Numbered from the stretch's first letter, positions 1 through 12,181 are shown. The stretch: 64,000 nt of DNA from Xenoacremonium recifei (GCA_012184525.1 WOFQ01000060.1:1-64000); one strand, 5' to 3'. Numbers and translations are program-made. The notes: generated by a model from the letters alone, not told the origin.

Positions 1-59
1 GGTGTCTTCAAAGATCCAGCAGCTGTCTGAAAATTTGGTCCCAGTCTGAGGGTTTTTTC

Positions 60-89
60 CCCAACTAAGGGCTCCGTCCCTTAGTTGGG
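60..89. repeat. Perfect 12-bp inverted repeat (hairpin)
   Basis: Positions 60-71 and 78-89 are exact reverse complements separated by six bases. The arms read CCCAACTAAGGG and CCCTTAGTTGGG. No gene lies within 700 bases. It could be a foldback remnant of a transposon end or part of a transcript beginning outside the window. No coding potential is seen. Confidence 0.6.
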
Positions 90-816
90 CTGTGTGGTTG
101 ACCCACCCGAGACCAACGGGTATACGATAATTGACTGAGTAGTCTTCGGTGGAGTTGGCTGAGCTCTGCGGAGTGAAATTGTATGTAGAAAGCTTCTGGA
201 GTATACTATAGCTGGTTGGAAATGTCAGTCTTTTATAATGATGGTGGTGTTAATTCACATACGAGGCGATGGACTTAAACTTCGGTAAGCACTCGTTTCT
301 CAATGCAATGACGATTGGATGACAATACAGTATTCTTCGCAGCGATGTACTGATTGATCAGGATTGGTTTGTAATTCTGGCCGTGGATTGAGCAATTTCC
401 TATTCGGGTAAACGCTGAAAGTCGTTGCCAACCACGGTTCTTACTTGCGCTAAACCTAATGCAGGCAATGCTGCTTTGCCTGTGTAATCAGATCAAGAAT
501 AAGTCGAGATGCCGCGAAAAGTCTTTGTTAAACATCGGCGCTGATTTGACCAGATACAAGGAAATAGTGCATATGCAGTTTGGAATCAGCAGGTAGGCAG
601 CCCTCCCTCTGTAAGCCATGCGAGGTTCAGGGGGGAGCAATCATTGAGCAATCGTCATAATGGTGTTGCAACCGCATCTTCACCAAGGCCGCGACGGGCT
701 ATTTAATCGGGAGGTTCTCCTTGTGCCTATAGATTCTCATTACGGTTTGAAGATTTCTCTACAGCCTGTCAGACCTGCCTCACATATTCGCGTTAATCTC
801 ATACTGTCCACTCAAC
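90..816. other. Intergenic, no gene seen
   Basis: No convincing coding exon or RNA gene is visible. The 3' part must hold the promoter and 5' UTR of the carbonic anhydrase that starts at 817. No clear TATA box was identified. Confidence 0.5.
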
Positions 817-1403
817 ATGTCGACCCCAGAGCAGCAACACCTGATCGAGGCCAGCCAGGCTTACTCCAAGACGTACAAGTTCTCTGGCTTGGAGGTACCC
901 CCTTCTCGAAAAATTGCTCTCAGTAAGTCATTACTCACTCGTATAGCTGTTTTTGAGCACCTATGCTTCTCTGGACTGCTATCTGACCTGGAAAAGTTAC
1001 GTGTATGGATGCTCGCCTGAACCCGCAAAATGCCTTCGGCCACGAGATCGGCGAATGCACAACTATCCGTAACGCTGGAGGCTCTACTCGCGATGCAGCC
1101 CGTTCTGCAGTCGTGACAAGCCATATTCTAGGCATTGAAGAGATATTTGTGGTGAAGCATACGCGATGTGGACTCCTGGGGGCGACTACAGAGATGGCTC
1201 ATGCCGCCATGAAGGCTAACTTGAGCCCTGAAAAGGCCGCCGAGGTGGACAAGTTCGAAGTGCTTCCGATCCAAGATCTGGAGCAGTCTGCGCACGAGGA
1301 CGTGGAGTTTCTGCGAAACCACCCGTTGGCTCTGAGCCACATAAAGGTCACGGGTTGGGTCTTCGATACTGATACTGGACTGGTCAAGAAGGTGGTAGAA
1401 TAG
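817..1403 (+). CDS. Beta-class carbonic anhydrase
   Basis: Reversible hydration of CO2 to bicarbonate, probably cytosolic. Two exons, 817..922 and 997..1403; the intron has a GTAAGT donor and the codon is split after its first base, giving a 170-residue protein. Splicing creates the zinc-site motif C-x-D-x-R (CMDAR), and the second zinc motif H-x2-C (HTRCG) follows about 55 residues later. These are the Cys, His and Cys zinc ligands and the Asp-Arg dyad of beta carbonic anhydrases. The RNAGG motif also fits. It belongs to the short fungal type, smaller than the roughly 230-residue form with a long N-terminal arm. The ATG at 817 is the first in frame. The next gene is on the same strand about 700 bases downstream. 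Confidence 0.9.
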
Positions 1404-2115
1404 GCGATTCGAGATAAGGAGATTTTCTTTAAATTGATACTCAATAGAGGGCTCTTCCCAAGCCTTTAGCTATATGTACCACTTAATATGCCTTTGCGCC
1501 CATTTTTAAGAGAACAGCAGTGATTGCATCAGGAACGGAGTAAAACGTACGCTAGAGTGTATAGGCTATATAATACATCCTCAATTCGGAATATGAATAT
1601 TAGAGAAATGATGTGTAGAATGATCTGATGATCCCTCTTCTGGTAATGGAGGCTTGGTGCGCTCGTGCCTTTGTCTCTTCAAATGACAAATGTTTTGGAC
1701 TTCTGCCATTAGTCTTACAGAGGGATGGAAGAATATCCAAGCAGCGTATCCCCAAAATGGAAATTGCTGATCTGGGCTCTGCATATTCGCTAGCGGTGGC
1801 GTTGTGGACTGCTACAGAAGCTTTTTTTGTCGTTGTCTCGGGGTTCGGAGTTGCTGACTATAAACAGAGCGGTCATAGTGATTGATAAGTCAAGAGTATG
1901 AGATGTAAGCTCGTCGCCGAAATTATCAGTGATGCAACCAAGCACCTCGCACTGAAAGCTTTATATCCGTGACTTTACGATGTGACTTTCACAAGCTCTG
2001 CAACGTGATCAAGAAAGCACGAGTTTGGGAGCAGGCGCTATTTCGAACAACCACCCGCCTTTTCTGTCTTCTTCACCCCTCGATACAACCCCCCCCTCCA
2101 TCCCCAGCGATAGTT
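1404..2115. other. Intergenic, no gene seen
   Basis: This carries the 3' UTR of the carbonic anhydrase and the promoter of the MFS gene at 2116. Short open frames here show no family features. A pyrimidine-rich stretch at about 2050-2105 lies just upstream of the MFS start codon, as is common in fungal promoters. Confidence 0.5.
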
Positions 2116-3717
2116 ATGCAGTCATTGCGACAACACAGACAAATCCACGCGCGCTGGTCAAAATGGGCAGATGACCAGATTGCCGCCGCCCGATGCGAGG
2201 ACGCTGAGCCTGACCGCGGTATTGCCATAACCAGCGCAACATCCTGGGATTCAGTGGACGAAGACCTGAATCCTAAGAATTGGCCATTATCAAAGAAACT
2301 CGGCGCTACGATGCTTGTAACATTCATCTCGTTCGCGGTTCAATACGCGTCAGCTGTTGACTCGGCAGCGGCCGAGAAAATACAAGCCGACTTTGGCGTC
2401 AGCGCGATCACAGAGTCTTTAGCAACAGGTTGGTTGATTCCTTGAACTCAAGTCAGACTACTACAACAAAATACTTTCGGATGCATGCTGACAGGTTTCT
2501 TTGATCTAATAGGCTTGTTCCTCGCCGGATTCGCCGTTGGTGCCCCCGTTGCAGGGCCACTGTCCGAAATCGCCGGCCGAAACCCGGTCTACATCATCAG
2601 CTTCGTGCTTTTCATGTGCTTCACAGTCAGTGCTGCTCTGTCACCGAATATTGGAGCTCAGCTTGCCTTTCGATTTTTGGCAGGCGGGTTTGGCAGCACG
2701 CCTCTGGTGTGTGCTGGAGGAACCATGTCCGATCTATGGACGCCCTTTGAGCAGATATACATCTTTCCGATATACGCCACGGGCGGCTTCCTGGGCCTGG
2801 CAGTTGGTCCAGCGGTCGGAGGCGCTGTCAGCGAAAGCAGAATCGTGGGATGGCGATGGGTGGAATGGAGCACACTGGTCCTGTCAGCTTCCGTGTTGCT
2901 CTTGGTTTTGCTTCTACAACCTGAAACATACAGCCCAGTCCTTCTCCGATGGAAAGCGGATGCTTTTGCTCAACTGACTGGGACGAAGACTGAGGAGCTT
3001 GCGCCGTCACTGAGCCGAGTTACCACTCGTCAGCTGGGTAACAAAGTCGCCGTCGCTTTTTATCGACCTCTTGAGCTAGCTGTGTACGAGCCCATCATCA
3101 TTATGATCTCGCTCTACCTATCAGTGCTCTATATTGTGCTCTTTACATTCCTACCCGGCTACACCTTTATCTTCACCAACACTTATGGGTTTGGGCCGCT
3201 ACTCCGTGGCTTGAGCTTCCTAGGCCTAGGCGTTGGGTTCTGCTTCGCGCTGGCCACGGCGCTTCCAGTGACGGCGTTATCACGGAAGGCAATTTCGCGC
3301 GATGGAGAGCTCAGACCGGAAGTGACGCTATACTATGCCATGTGTGGCGCGCCGGCTATCCCTGTAGCGTTGTTCTGGATGGGCTGGACAGCGAAGCCGT
3401 CTATTTCGCCCTGGTCTGCTCTGACAGCATCGGCTCTGCTTGGGTTTGGGACCCTCTGCGTTTTCATCAGTGGCTACCAGTACATTATACGCACGTACGG
3501 GCAATGGGCTGCGAGTGGTCTAGTGTTTGTTACTTTGTCTCGATATCTCGTAGCGAGTGGGATGGTTGTTGTTGGAATCCCCATGTATAAAAATCTAGGA
3601 GTGGCCCGGACACTGACGGTTCTTGGAAGCTTAGGAGCAGTACTGGTACCAATCCCTTTTTGCCTCTTCTGGTTCGGTCCGGCAATTAGAAAACGAAGCA
3701 GGTATTCAACCGAGTAA
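2116..3717 (+). CDS. MFS transporter, DHA1 (drug:H+/polyamine-like) family
   Basis: Plasma-membrane proton antiporter, by family likely exporting drugs, polyamines or metabolites; the substrate cannot be read from sequence. Exons 2116..2428 and 2495..3717 give 511 residues. The hydrophilic N-terminus contains the DEDLNPKNWP block typical of fungal DHA1 proteins just before the first helix. About twelve hydrophobic segments follow, with the loop motif ending GRNPVYI and the central region with PETYSPVLL. The intron (2429..2494, 66 bases) has a weak GTTGGT donor, but phase and protein context support it. The ATG at 2116 is chosen because upstream in-frame sequence is intergenic in character. 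No biosynthetic genes are adjacent, so a cluster role is not indicated. Confidence 0.87.
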
Positions 3718-4352
3718 GTAGCATCGTTTGCACCGGTAGAAATAGTTGATATTTAAGGACAACGGATGCATCCGAATCCGCTGTCTTATAGGATGAGCTT
3801 TCCCTAATATTTTTGGTATTCGCATGGCCTCATAGTGTCATGTTCTACTGGGGCTTGTCGAGAAAGTAGAAGTTGTTAGTGTATGGAGCCCTTCCACGGA
3901 GATGTGAGCACTGCGACGCATGACGGCGCAGTGTCTTAGGTTGGAAAAGTCGGTCTGGCTGACACTCAATGAAGTTCAAAGATCCGAACGAAATAAATTT
4001 CATTTACCTGTGAATTGGAAGAGTGTACAAGTTATTAGCATCCCTTCGATTGTGAATAGTACAGGTATGTATGCAACCATTACACGGACCGATGAATATT
4101 CCGTCTGACACACTAGAGCGTGGCTTGCCCAACACTGACGATAGAATGAGAACTTGCCCCTCCCACGAGAGACCACGCGGACGATAATTACATCGCTTCT
4201 CTCTGGAGCCACAGCGTCTTAGCTTTCATAGCTATGTCGGCACTCGCGAAAGGGAAGAGTAAGCGGCCACTAACCCCCCTCTTCGTCATTTCCACAAAGG
4301 TCCCGTAAACGCCCTACTAAGCTTGAAAGCATGCTAATTGCGGGGTGCATCG
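3718..4352. other. Intergenic, no gene seen
   Basis: Separates two same-strand genes. No reading frame with recognisable features and no RNA gene was seen. It holds the 3' end of the MFS transcript and the promoter of the regulator starting at 4353. Confidence 0.5.
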
Positions 4353-6050
4353 ATGGAATGTATAGAACAGAAAGGATCTGCCAAGAAAAGGCAGGAATTC
4401 CAGTTCATCGCCGTCTCCGGGACGCATCTACGAGGCGATGAAGCCACTCGCCGTAAAGTCCGCAGCCATGCCCAGGCAGACTACCGTCGGCGGCAACAAC
4501 AGTGTCCAGCTCCAGAACCAATCATGACAGCTGACCCCGACCTCTCTTCTTTTGTGGCTTCTTGGAAGCGCCAAGATCCTCCGCCAAATCTTGGCGATAG
4601 CGACGACAACCTTGGCGGTCTTGATTTTGATAGCAGCTCCGCGTCTAAGTCTCTCGTATTGTCTCCAACTAGCCCGCAGGAGGTGATGAGGTCAGACGTC
4701 TATGGGCTTCTTCCCGGAAACCGTCTGCGTCGTTCCCAGCTTCTATGGGACCACCGTACGTCTCTGTCATAACGCTATGATGATGGCGCTCTAATTACAG
4801 ATTCCGGGACAGTGTATGATGGAACTTGTGTCGTCTTCAAGTCGATGCTTCAACTTGGCTTCATTGACATGGTGAGGGAGTCTACAGCCTTGACGCAAAT
4901 GCTCTCTGCATCCGCCTGGCACACCGAGAACCCAGACATGGGGAGTGGCTCTGGCGGTATGGGCATAGTCGACAGCGACTCTACCCGATACTCAATTATT
5001 GCAACCCAGTCGTTACGGAAGAAGTTGTGCCATCCACAAGCACGAGCGAGTACAGAAACCGTCATTGCTGTTCTCGCTTTTGCATCCTTTGGCGTGAGTC
5101 TAAGCTAGCAATCTTGCATGAAGTGGTTTCGTATCATGTACTAACTTGACAATGCACAAGGCAATGATCAGTGACCCTGAACTAGTTAGTATACACCTCG
5201 ATGGACTGTCTCAGATTTTAGGTCATCGAGGGGGTCTGAGATCGGTGGAATCAATGCCAGTTGTTCGCATCATGATATATTGGTGAGTATTAACACACCA
5301 TGCATGAAGGCTTTCTCGCTGATCTTGCACTACTGCAACAGGGTTGACCTGAGCGCTGCCTATCTCAAAGACGAGGCCCCCCGATATCCACAGCCGTGCC
5401 ATAGCATCGCGCTGCGTAGCAAACTACAGCTTCCTTTAACCCCGATTGACAGATCCCCGCCTGGAGAGGATCTCAGCCAAGATCCAGCGACAGTTCGAGT
5501 CTGCGATACCATCAGGCAGGCCATTAAACTCATCGAAGTCTCCATTCTTGAGCAAGGTGAGGCGTTCTGGGGCGACGTCTTGTTCGCTCCGTTTCACCTC
5601 GCGCCGATACTCCACGACCTCCTTTCTATGCCTCGATGCTCAACAGAAGACGATATCTTCGCCCAGCGCAGAGGGTGCTTTCGCTTAGCTGCAATTCTTT
5701 ACATTACGGAGTTGCGCAAAAAGTTTGGTATAGACGATACGCCTGCAATCATCTACGCCACCAAGCTACATATGGTCTTGTCAAATCCTGTTCTGGCATC
5801 GTCGTGGGGCGTATCAAACGTCTTCCTCCTCTGGAGTTTAACAGTGGCAGCCTCTTGCTCATGTGTTCATGAAGCCTTACGCGCTGATTTCGCAAAATTG
5901 CTCCGTGCAGCTGTTCAAGATGCTGGCCTTCAATCTTTTGAGGATCTTCAGGACCTAATATCCGACTTTATGTGGTGTAATGCAATATCGGTGTCGTCCA
6001 TGGCACTGTTAAATGGAGGGGAAGAGTCGTTGTTCTCAGGGTCTCCATAA
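4353..6050 (+). CDS. Fungal transcription factor-domain protein (PF11951-like), no zinc cluster
   Basis: Probable nuclear regulator of the group with a fungal transcription factor domain but no visible Zn2Cys6 motif. Exons 4353..4755, 4801..5093, 5161..5282 and 5342..6050 keep frame throughout and give 508 residues. Near the N-terminus a basic stretch (KVRSHAQADYRRRQQQ) matches the conserved VRSH..YRR block that opens this family. Exon 3 encodes the hallmark HLDGL....GGL segment, with two conserved Gly-Gly pairs. ATG 4353 is the first in-frame ATG; the frame is open slightly upstream without another ATG. The gene ends 69 bases from the stop of the convergent HET gene, so their 3' UTRs probably overlap. 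Target genes are unknown. Confidence 0.8.
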
Positions 6051-6119
6051 GTAATCAACTTGTTCATTCTTCATTCGGTCTGTCCAGACCCGAGCCTTTT
6101 CCAAAAGGCTATGCTGATT

Positions 6120-8000
6120 TTAGATAATTCGGATAGAAGACCATTCCTCCTGTTGTACGACACTAAATACCCCTGGACCAAAAGGCATCTCACTGCTGTT
6201 GGCTATTTCAGTGAAAGTAATGCAGACTACCGGTCCGATAACTCTACCAACACGAGTCGGTTTGTTCGTGCCGCGAGTGCCAGGATGATCTTCAACATAT
6301 CTTATGACTAGCATTGTAAACATCTGAAAGCCCGTTCCTGCCATGTTAATGAAAGATTCAGAGCGGGGATCATTCTCATTGAGGTTCCAAAGTGGCAGAA
6401 CAACATCTCCAACTTGCATTGAGCCAGGGCCGACGCCATAGCCTCGGCCGGGGACCTTACACTGCCGAAACGAATCTAGTTCTACCAGGCAGAATTCCTG
6501 TAGAACGGAATCGAGTGTGCGTAGCCACACTAGTAGCCTTTCTCGGTCAGCATCTGGAAAGTGATTGCAAAGTCTCCTTTCGAATTTGCCAAGTGATTTG
6601 CTAGTCCCCTCTCGTTGCGCAATCGGATGGCGGAAATCTGAGATTCTTTTGAGTAAGGAAGCCAGTGCAAGTATTCCCAATCTGTCTCTAGGTATGGAGG
6701 GAAAGAGCCTTTTCATTAAATCCGCTACTTGCGTTGTCTTGCATTTTGCGGTGTCCTGTAAGGTATTGAGGGTTACTGCTGAAGCAACTCGGTAACTTCG
6801 TACCCCTATAGCTGACATGGTCCAGTGGACTCGTAGAGAGCCATTGTGAAAATTGATCGTCGCCCTTTGGGAGTACCCCGGAGAAATTGGATATGCTTCA
6901 AAAGTGTCCAGGTTTTTTACACAAGCGTCGTAGGGAAGCAATGGATGCCGAGAGTGCGACCAGTCCGGGACCCAAGATGGATATGAAGTGTCGGCTCTCG
7001 TAGCAACAGAGCCGAATTCAAATAAATGGAGTAACAGTTGAAGGCTGGTGTTATTTTTTCCCAGGCCGTAGGCCAATGAGGCGAAGTCTTTGTAAATCTC
7101 GGTCCAAGGCTTTGTGTAATCCAAATGAACCCGATTTCCATCAGGCCCCAGGCTTAGTAGGGCCGCAAGTCGATCTTTCGGTTCCAGGCACACGGCTTCA
7201 TGGAAATGCCAAAGGAGTTCCAACATGCTCAGTTTAGCTGTTTGGCCTCCCAGATTTGCGGCAACTTTGATGTGGTAATCCGACATATCCAGGCGCTGGA
7301 AACGGGTGGCGGCAACACTAAGCAGCGATAAAGGGATAGATTGGCTACCACAGTGAACAGTGGCATAATTGGAAAGGCAGGCCTCCTGGATGATCCAGCG
7401 ACGCGAGAACCACGGTCGCTGAAAGAAACCCCATACAGCATCAAGCGATACCTGGTTATCATGATGGATGAACTTCTTCATGAGAAAGACGATTCTTCCA
7501 GCCATTTCCCACTGCGTCTTCCACTTAGTGACGTCTGGAAGGCGGCTCAGCTTTCTGAAGAAGGCAAAGAGCTTCGTCGTCATGCAATCCTCAGCCCCAA
7601 GCCAAATCGCGACTGTCTCAGCTTTCCGGTAGATATCTCCCATTCTAGGGACTTGTTGTGCCTTTTCTGCCGCGTCATTTTGGTTGACACAGATAGCATC
7701 GATCCAAAGACGCCAAGGTTCATCAGTTGCTCGCAGATGCTGTAGCAAGGCCTCAACATTTGGCTTGATGCGTAAGTACTTCACATCCTCATCGGATCTT
7801 ATCTCAAGAGATCGCGACAACTCCGCATCCCCCCAGACATACGAAACAGCCGCATAATTCTCATGTGGTTCCGTTTCCGACTGCTCGATGATCTGACAGC
7901 TGAGTGGAGCTGTTCTATCCGGTGTTGGATCTAAGACCATGAGCCTGATTGCATTTTCTCCAGAGAGAGGCTCATAGTTGTATTGATTGAAGACGGGCAT
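6120..8000 (-). CDS. HET-domain protein (heterokaryon incompatibility-like)
   Basis: Single-exon gene of 626 residues. The HET domain (PF06985) starts near residue 50 with the classic blocks YAAVSYVWGD, then RLWIDAICVNQND, then RMGDIYRKAETVAIWLG. HET domains trigger cell death upon non-self recognition in fungi and are TIR-like in fold; the partner and trigger of this protein are unknown. The long C-terminal part shows no repeats. I chose ATG at 8000 because MPVFNQYNYEPLSG resembles the usual HET N-terminus. The frame stays open for 38 codons upstream but contains no ATG, so an upstream exon is possible. No NACHT, WD40 or ankyrin module is attached. Confidence 0.88.
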   Translation of the reverse strand: MPVFNQYNYEPLSGENAIRLMVLDPTPDRTAPLSCQIIEQSETEPHENYAAVSYVWGDAELSRSLEIRSDEDVKYLRIKPNVEALLQHLRATDEPWRLWIDAICVNQNDAAEKAQQVPRMGDIYRKAETVAIWLGAEDCMTTKLFAFFRKLSRLPDVTKWKTQWEMAGRIVFLMKKFIHHDNQVSLDAVWGFFQRPWFSRRWIIQEACLSNYATVHCGSQSIPLSLLSVAATRFQRLDMSDYHIKVAANLGGQTAKLSMLELLWHFHEAVCLEPKDRLAALLSLGPDGNRVHLDYTKPWTEIYKDFASLAYGLGKNNTSLQLLLHLFEFGSVATRADTSYPSWVPDWSHSRHPLLPYDACVKNLDTFEAYPISPGYSQRATINFHNGSLRVHWTMSAIGVRSYRVASAVTLNTLQDTAKCKTTQVADLMKRLFPSIPRDRLGILALASLLKRISDFRHPIAQREGTSKSLGKFERRLCNHFPDADRERLLVWLRTLDSVLQEFCLVELDSFRQCKVPGRGYGVGPGSMQVGDVVLPLWNLNENDPRSESFINMAGTGFQMFTMLVIRYVEDHPGTRGTNKPTRVGRVIGPVVCITFTEIANSSEMPFGPGVFSVVQQEEWSSIRII

Positions 8001-8413
8001 GCCGATTAATTCAAGAAGATTGAAAAGTTCATATGAATTGGGAGTAAAAGGGAGGAAAACAAGCGCCTGAACATCAATTAGCTCGAGGTTTGCATCTGTT
8101 CGCTCCCATGCCACTGTACTATCTAAGCCTCAATGAGGCTAAGCCAACATGCATATGCATAAGTAGGCAGCCACGAGGCTGATGTCTAAGGTGCAAATAA
8201 GTGAAGGATGCAGGTGCATGAAGGGCATCATATTCGGATCAAATGAATTTAAATCTGAATGCACGCTGGCGGATATAAACACAGCCCCCTATCTGCTGGC
8301 ACGAAGGTGGGCATCCAATCCCGCGCTCTACACCATCTCCTGTGCGATCTCTCGGCGCCGGGATTCCATCTCCGGTGCTTCATTTCACCTAAACACGCCG
8401 AATATGATTCTTT
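8001..8413. other. Intergenic between HET and Rad4 genes
   Basis: Both neighbours are on the minus strand. This holds the HET promoter and the Rad4 3' UTR. Open frames here are not convincing. Confidence 0.5.
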
Positions 8414-10946
8414 CTACTCAATGAAGAAACCTCCACCTCCATCATCATCATCCACCATATCAAACTCCTCCGTCACATCACTCTCCGCCTCATCCATTTC
8501 CTCCTCCAACCTCGCCTCTCTCGCCGCCCTCTCATCCGCCTCCCTCCTCTCCTCCTCATCCACGCCTGCCCAGATCTGCTCTCTTATACGCAGCCCCATC
8601 AAGAACTTCCGCCACACCCTCATTGCCCGTAACCGCCTCCTCTCGTCCTCAAGCTCCTGCTCTACGTCACCCAGGCCCTCTATGACAGCTAGGATCGCTT
8701 CCTCGAACTCTTTCGCAACGACAATGCCGTGTAGTACTGCGGTGCCGTGTCGGCCTTTGAATTGGAAGCCAGTTAGGGCGGGTGCGTAGTCGATACCGAG
8801 AATAAAGGCTGCGCGCGGAGCGTGTTCGTGGACGATATGTACGCCGCCTGGGGGCACCATGCTGGGGACGTAGACATCGATGTTGCCGAACTTGTTCTTA
8901 GGCACGCGGCCATTGCGTACTGGCGGAGGCAGGTATAGTTCGGTTTGATCTTCCGTATAAATGGGTGTCCCGGCATCTCCTTGCGCGTCATCGTCGTCCT
9001 CTTCGTCCCCTAGCCTTCCCTTTGGCCGGGCTCTCTTGGGGAGCCACTTAGCTGGGATCTCATTGGGCTTGACTTCCCGCCCCATGCGATACCATTTGTC
9101 TGCACTCCTCGCTATTCGAACGTCTCTTCGACGATAGATTCGCTCAACAGGGCCACGACTACCTGCCCCGACAGTTCCCGATGGATTAGCGTCTGGGATC
9201 AACACCTCGTGTCGGCGGAGATGTCTCTCCAGGGCGAAGACAGGATGGTCTTTGAAGTCCTGGACGTTCCGCGGCATAGGCTCTCGAGCCTCGACACCAG
9301 CGAGCTCGTTATCCTCGATCTGGTCCAAGTCTCTTCGCCGCCGCGGACGAAACATCTTCATTACTCCCCTCCACCACTGCTCACCATCTTCGGCCACAGT
9401 ATCAACGCGTATCCTGCGCGTCTTGGCAGCATATGCCTTTGCGTATCTGCGTGTAACATCTTTGGCGCTACCATCAGCGTCAAAAGCTATAACATAAGAC
9501 ATGCAATTCTCCTTGTCGGTGATTGCCGGCTCAAAGACTTTAGGTTTCCAGAACGTGTTTGTGACGACCGCATCAACAGGTTGCCACTTCTGATGACCGA
9601 CATCCAAAACTTCAACCCAGTAGACGGGGTAAGCTGATTCCTTAATCCGCTTCTTCGTCTCAAATGTTGGACGAGGCTTGGATGGGGAGACCGTCGGCGG
9701 CTGGAAATCGTAGGCCGTCGCATTAGGATGGCCTAGCCTTCGTCGAGCCGAAGAGCCACTAGGTGACGACGAGTAGCCAGCACTCGCCATTTCTTGGTAC
9801 TTAGCCATTGTTGCTAGGACTTGCTCATTCTTTGTCGCCTTTGATGATGCTTTGCTCGGTTTAGGTTTGGGGAGAGTTGGAGCACTGTTAGTGCAAGAAA
9901 GAGGCTGTAGTGAGCACACGAGTCGCGCTCGAACACCTGCGCCGCGCAGAAGTGCGCAGTAGAGCTGGGCACCGACGTCGCGAGACCCCTGTAATTTCTT
10001 TGCAGCTTCGCGAAAGTCCGCGCGATCAAGACACGACTCCATATCACTTGGAGGTTCATACTATGAAGCCGAATTAGTCTGAGTCATGTCGTGATATCGA
10101 GGGGCTTCTCACGTCCTTCAGATGCTCGGGCTCCTCCGCCCACAACGCCCGCCTTAGCCCTCTCTCAGTCACCTCAAACTTGCTCCTCCACATGGCATCC
10201 GTTTGTTTCAAGCCATTCTTCAAGCTTTCAGTCTGTCCGAACTGTGAAAGATTCGTGCCGGGTGTCAAATAATTCACCACCTTGTCGGTGAGATGAGGCC
10301 GCAGGTAATCCTGCACCCTCCCGTCGTTGCACCAGTGATTGCGTCGGGCCACGTGCGAAAGGAGACAAAGAATGTGTGCTTTGTGGACGTCAATGCGCTG
10401 TAATTTTTCTTCTTTGCTGATAGCCCTTTTACGCACTGTGGCCCTCTTAGATTGGTCCACGGAGGACTTTTGAGCACTGAGATTGAGTTCCAAAGCCTTG
10501 GGTTCCTCTGTTGCTGGTTTGATGTCCTTCAGCGGCGAAGTGAAGTCGACGTCTTCAAATTGAATCTCTTCTTCATCCTCGTCTTCATCTTCCGAGTCGA
10601 GTTCCAAGGTCTGCAAGGTTGGCTCTGGTAGGACGACGTCTTGAAACTCGACATCTTCGTCGTCGTCCTCTTCCTCGTCCTGGGGAAGGGCCGTCTCGGC
10701 AACCTCCGACGGCTGTGGCTTGCTACTGGAGGCTTGTGGCGCAGAATCTCCCTCCGATTCCTCTGCTCCCCGTCTTGGTCCAGGTCGACGTCGCTTGAGT
10801 GGGCGTTGTGGCGGGCTGCTGCTATCAGGCCCGTTCACGCCGGCCTCAGCCAGCATGTCGCGATAGATGTCGCCGCCGGTCCGTCCCGCGTCCGAGGCAT
10901 CTTGGCGGGCTCTGGCTCTTGTGGCGGTCCGCTTGCGCCCAACCAT
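8414..10946 (-). CDS. rad4: DNA repair protein Rad4/XPC
   Basis: Nuclear damage sensor of global nucleotide excision repair that binds mismatched or bulky lesions with Rad23. Exon 1 is 10113..10946 and exon 2 is 8414..10060; the 52-base intron (GTGAGA..TAG) keeps phase 0, giving 826 residues. The N-terminus is basic, then strongly acidic (runs of E and D at about residues 90-150). The transglutaminase-fold segment follows (GAQLYCALLRG, then VYWVEVLD). From about residue 550 come the beta-hairpin domains BHD1-3: HPVFALERHLRRHE, then GREVKPNEIPAKWL, then NKFGNIDVYVPSMVPPGGVHI. The C-terminal tail is acidic again. Length and order fit the family. A housekeeping gene with no sign of transfer. Confidence 0.93.
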
Positions 10947-11246
10947 TATCGCTCCATATTCCGGTGTCGAGTCCCGTGGATGAATGTGGCCTGCGGGTGA
11001 GAGAGCTGTTCACTGGGCGAAGTTGAGACGGGTAAATGCATCGTGAATCGATACAGATGCTGGGCCAGGTTACGTTGGTGCGTCATGGCGGGTCGCAATT
11101 ACGATTTAAACCTAATCGGGCAGTGGATGCCCATTTCCTCTCTAGGTAAGGTTAAATATCAGCCAGCTTCCATGAGCAACTCTTCCACATTATTATCCAG
11201 TACTCCCAACTCTTATGATTTCAGCCGTGATAAAAGTCGTTGCTGA

Positions 11247-12107
11247 TCATAGAAGTGGCTTCATATCTACAGGCCTGTTCCCCAGGATTTTCTCAAAAAA
11301 CTTCATCACAAACGGTAGCATCTTCTCCTCCTCATGAGCCGCCCCTGCAACTTTTTGAAACTGGCACGGCACGCAAGCAGCAAACCATGACTTCTGCAAG
11401 CGAGCAGTTTTCCCAAGCCGGCCTTCATAATTTGATGGTACTGGCCGCCCTCGAGCAATCGCGTGAAAGCTGTCTGTATCCCGGTCTCCCGCTATAAACA
11501 ATATAGGAGCTGTTTTAAGCGTAGGCAAGTCTAATTTAACCCCGAAGATGGAGCTCAAGTTGGCAGTCCCATCCGGAAAGTCAGTCTCATCATCGAGTAG
11601 TGTGACTGTCCCGGGAGCACCGACAGCAAGACCCATGAGTCTTCCAGGGTGCAGGTATGCGAAGCGATGGACAAACTGCCCGCCACCACTGAATCCCCAG
11701 AGCAGGAATTGTTTGTTTGCCACGCGTGGATATCGAGTCTTCACATCATCCACCATGCTGAGCAAGACCTCGTCGTATCGTATGCCCTGATGTTTGATCA
11801 TCTTGTAGTTCTCTGTTTCATATGGATCGCCGAGCCCGGCTGGGAAGAGAGGGCAAAGTAATGCACAACCACGAGACTCAGCCATCCCAGTGAAAGATTC
11901 GCGCAGGGCATACGCGTTTCGGCCACTCCCGTGGACAAGAACCACTAAAGGCAATTGCTCTAGCTGTCGGTATTGCCGTGGGATGTATATATCGTAGGAG
12001 AATTGGGGGAAACCAATGCAATGACATGAAGGAATGCGGCCGACAAGACCGAGCTCCTCGAGGAACTCCTCCTTTGTGTCCTCTGAGGGAACGTGTTGCG
12101 ACGCCAT
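11247..12107 (-). CDS. Alpha/beta hydrolase (esterase/depolymerase-like)
   Basis: Single exon, 286 residues, without a signal peptide, so probably cytosolic. The oxyanion-loop motif VLVHGSGRN sits near residue 57. The nucleophile elbow is GFSGGG near residue 140. An acid-type loop AGDRDTD and a C-terminal His (AGAAHEEE) complete a plausible Ser-Asp-His triad. The short domain resembles fungal hydrolases related to PHB depolymerases or carboxylesterases; the natural substrate is not evident. A TATA-like run TATATATAA lies on the upstream side at about 12182-12190, some 75 bases before the ATG. The gene is tail-to-head with rad4, 300 bases away. Confidence 0.82.
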   Translation of the reverse strand: MASQHVPSEDTKEEFLEELGLVGRIPSCHCIGFPQFSYDIYIPRQYRQLEQLPLVVLVHGSGRNAYALRESFTGMAESRGCALLCPLFPAGLGDPYETENYKMIKHQGIRYDEVLLSMVDDVKTRYPRVANKQFLLWGFSGGGQFVHRFAYLHPGRLMGLAVGAPGTVTLLDDETDFPDGTANLSSIFGVKLDLPTLKTAPILFIAGDRDTDSFHAIARGRPVPSNYEGRLGKTARLQKSWFAACVPCQFQKVAGAAHEEEKMLPFVMKFFEKILGNRPVDMKPLL

Positions 12108-12181
12108 AGCTTTTCGGGGAAGGGTTGGGGAGTATCCTCTAGAGAGCGGGAATCACATGAACAGAAAAGGATCTTGACCTT

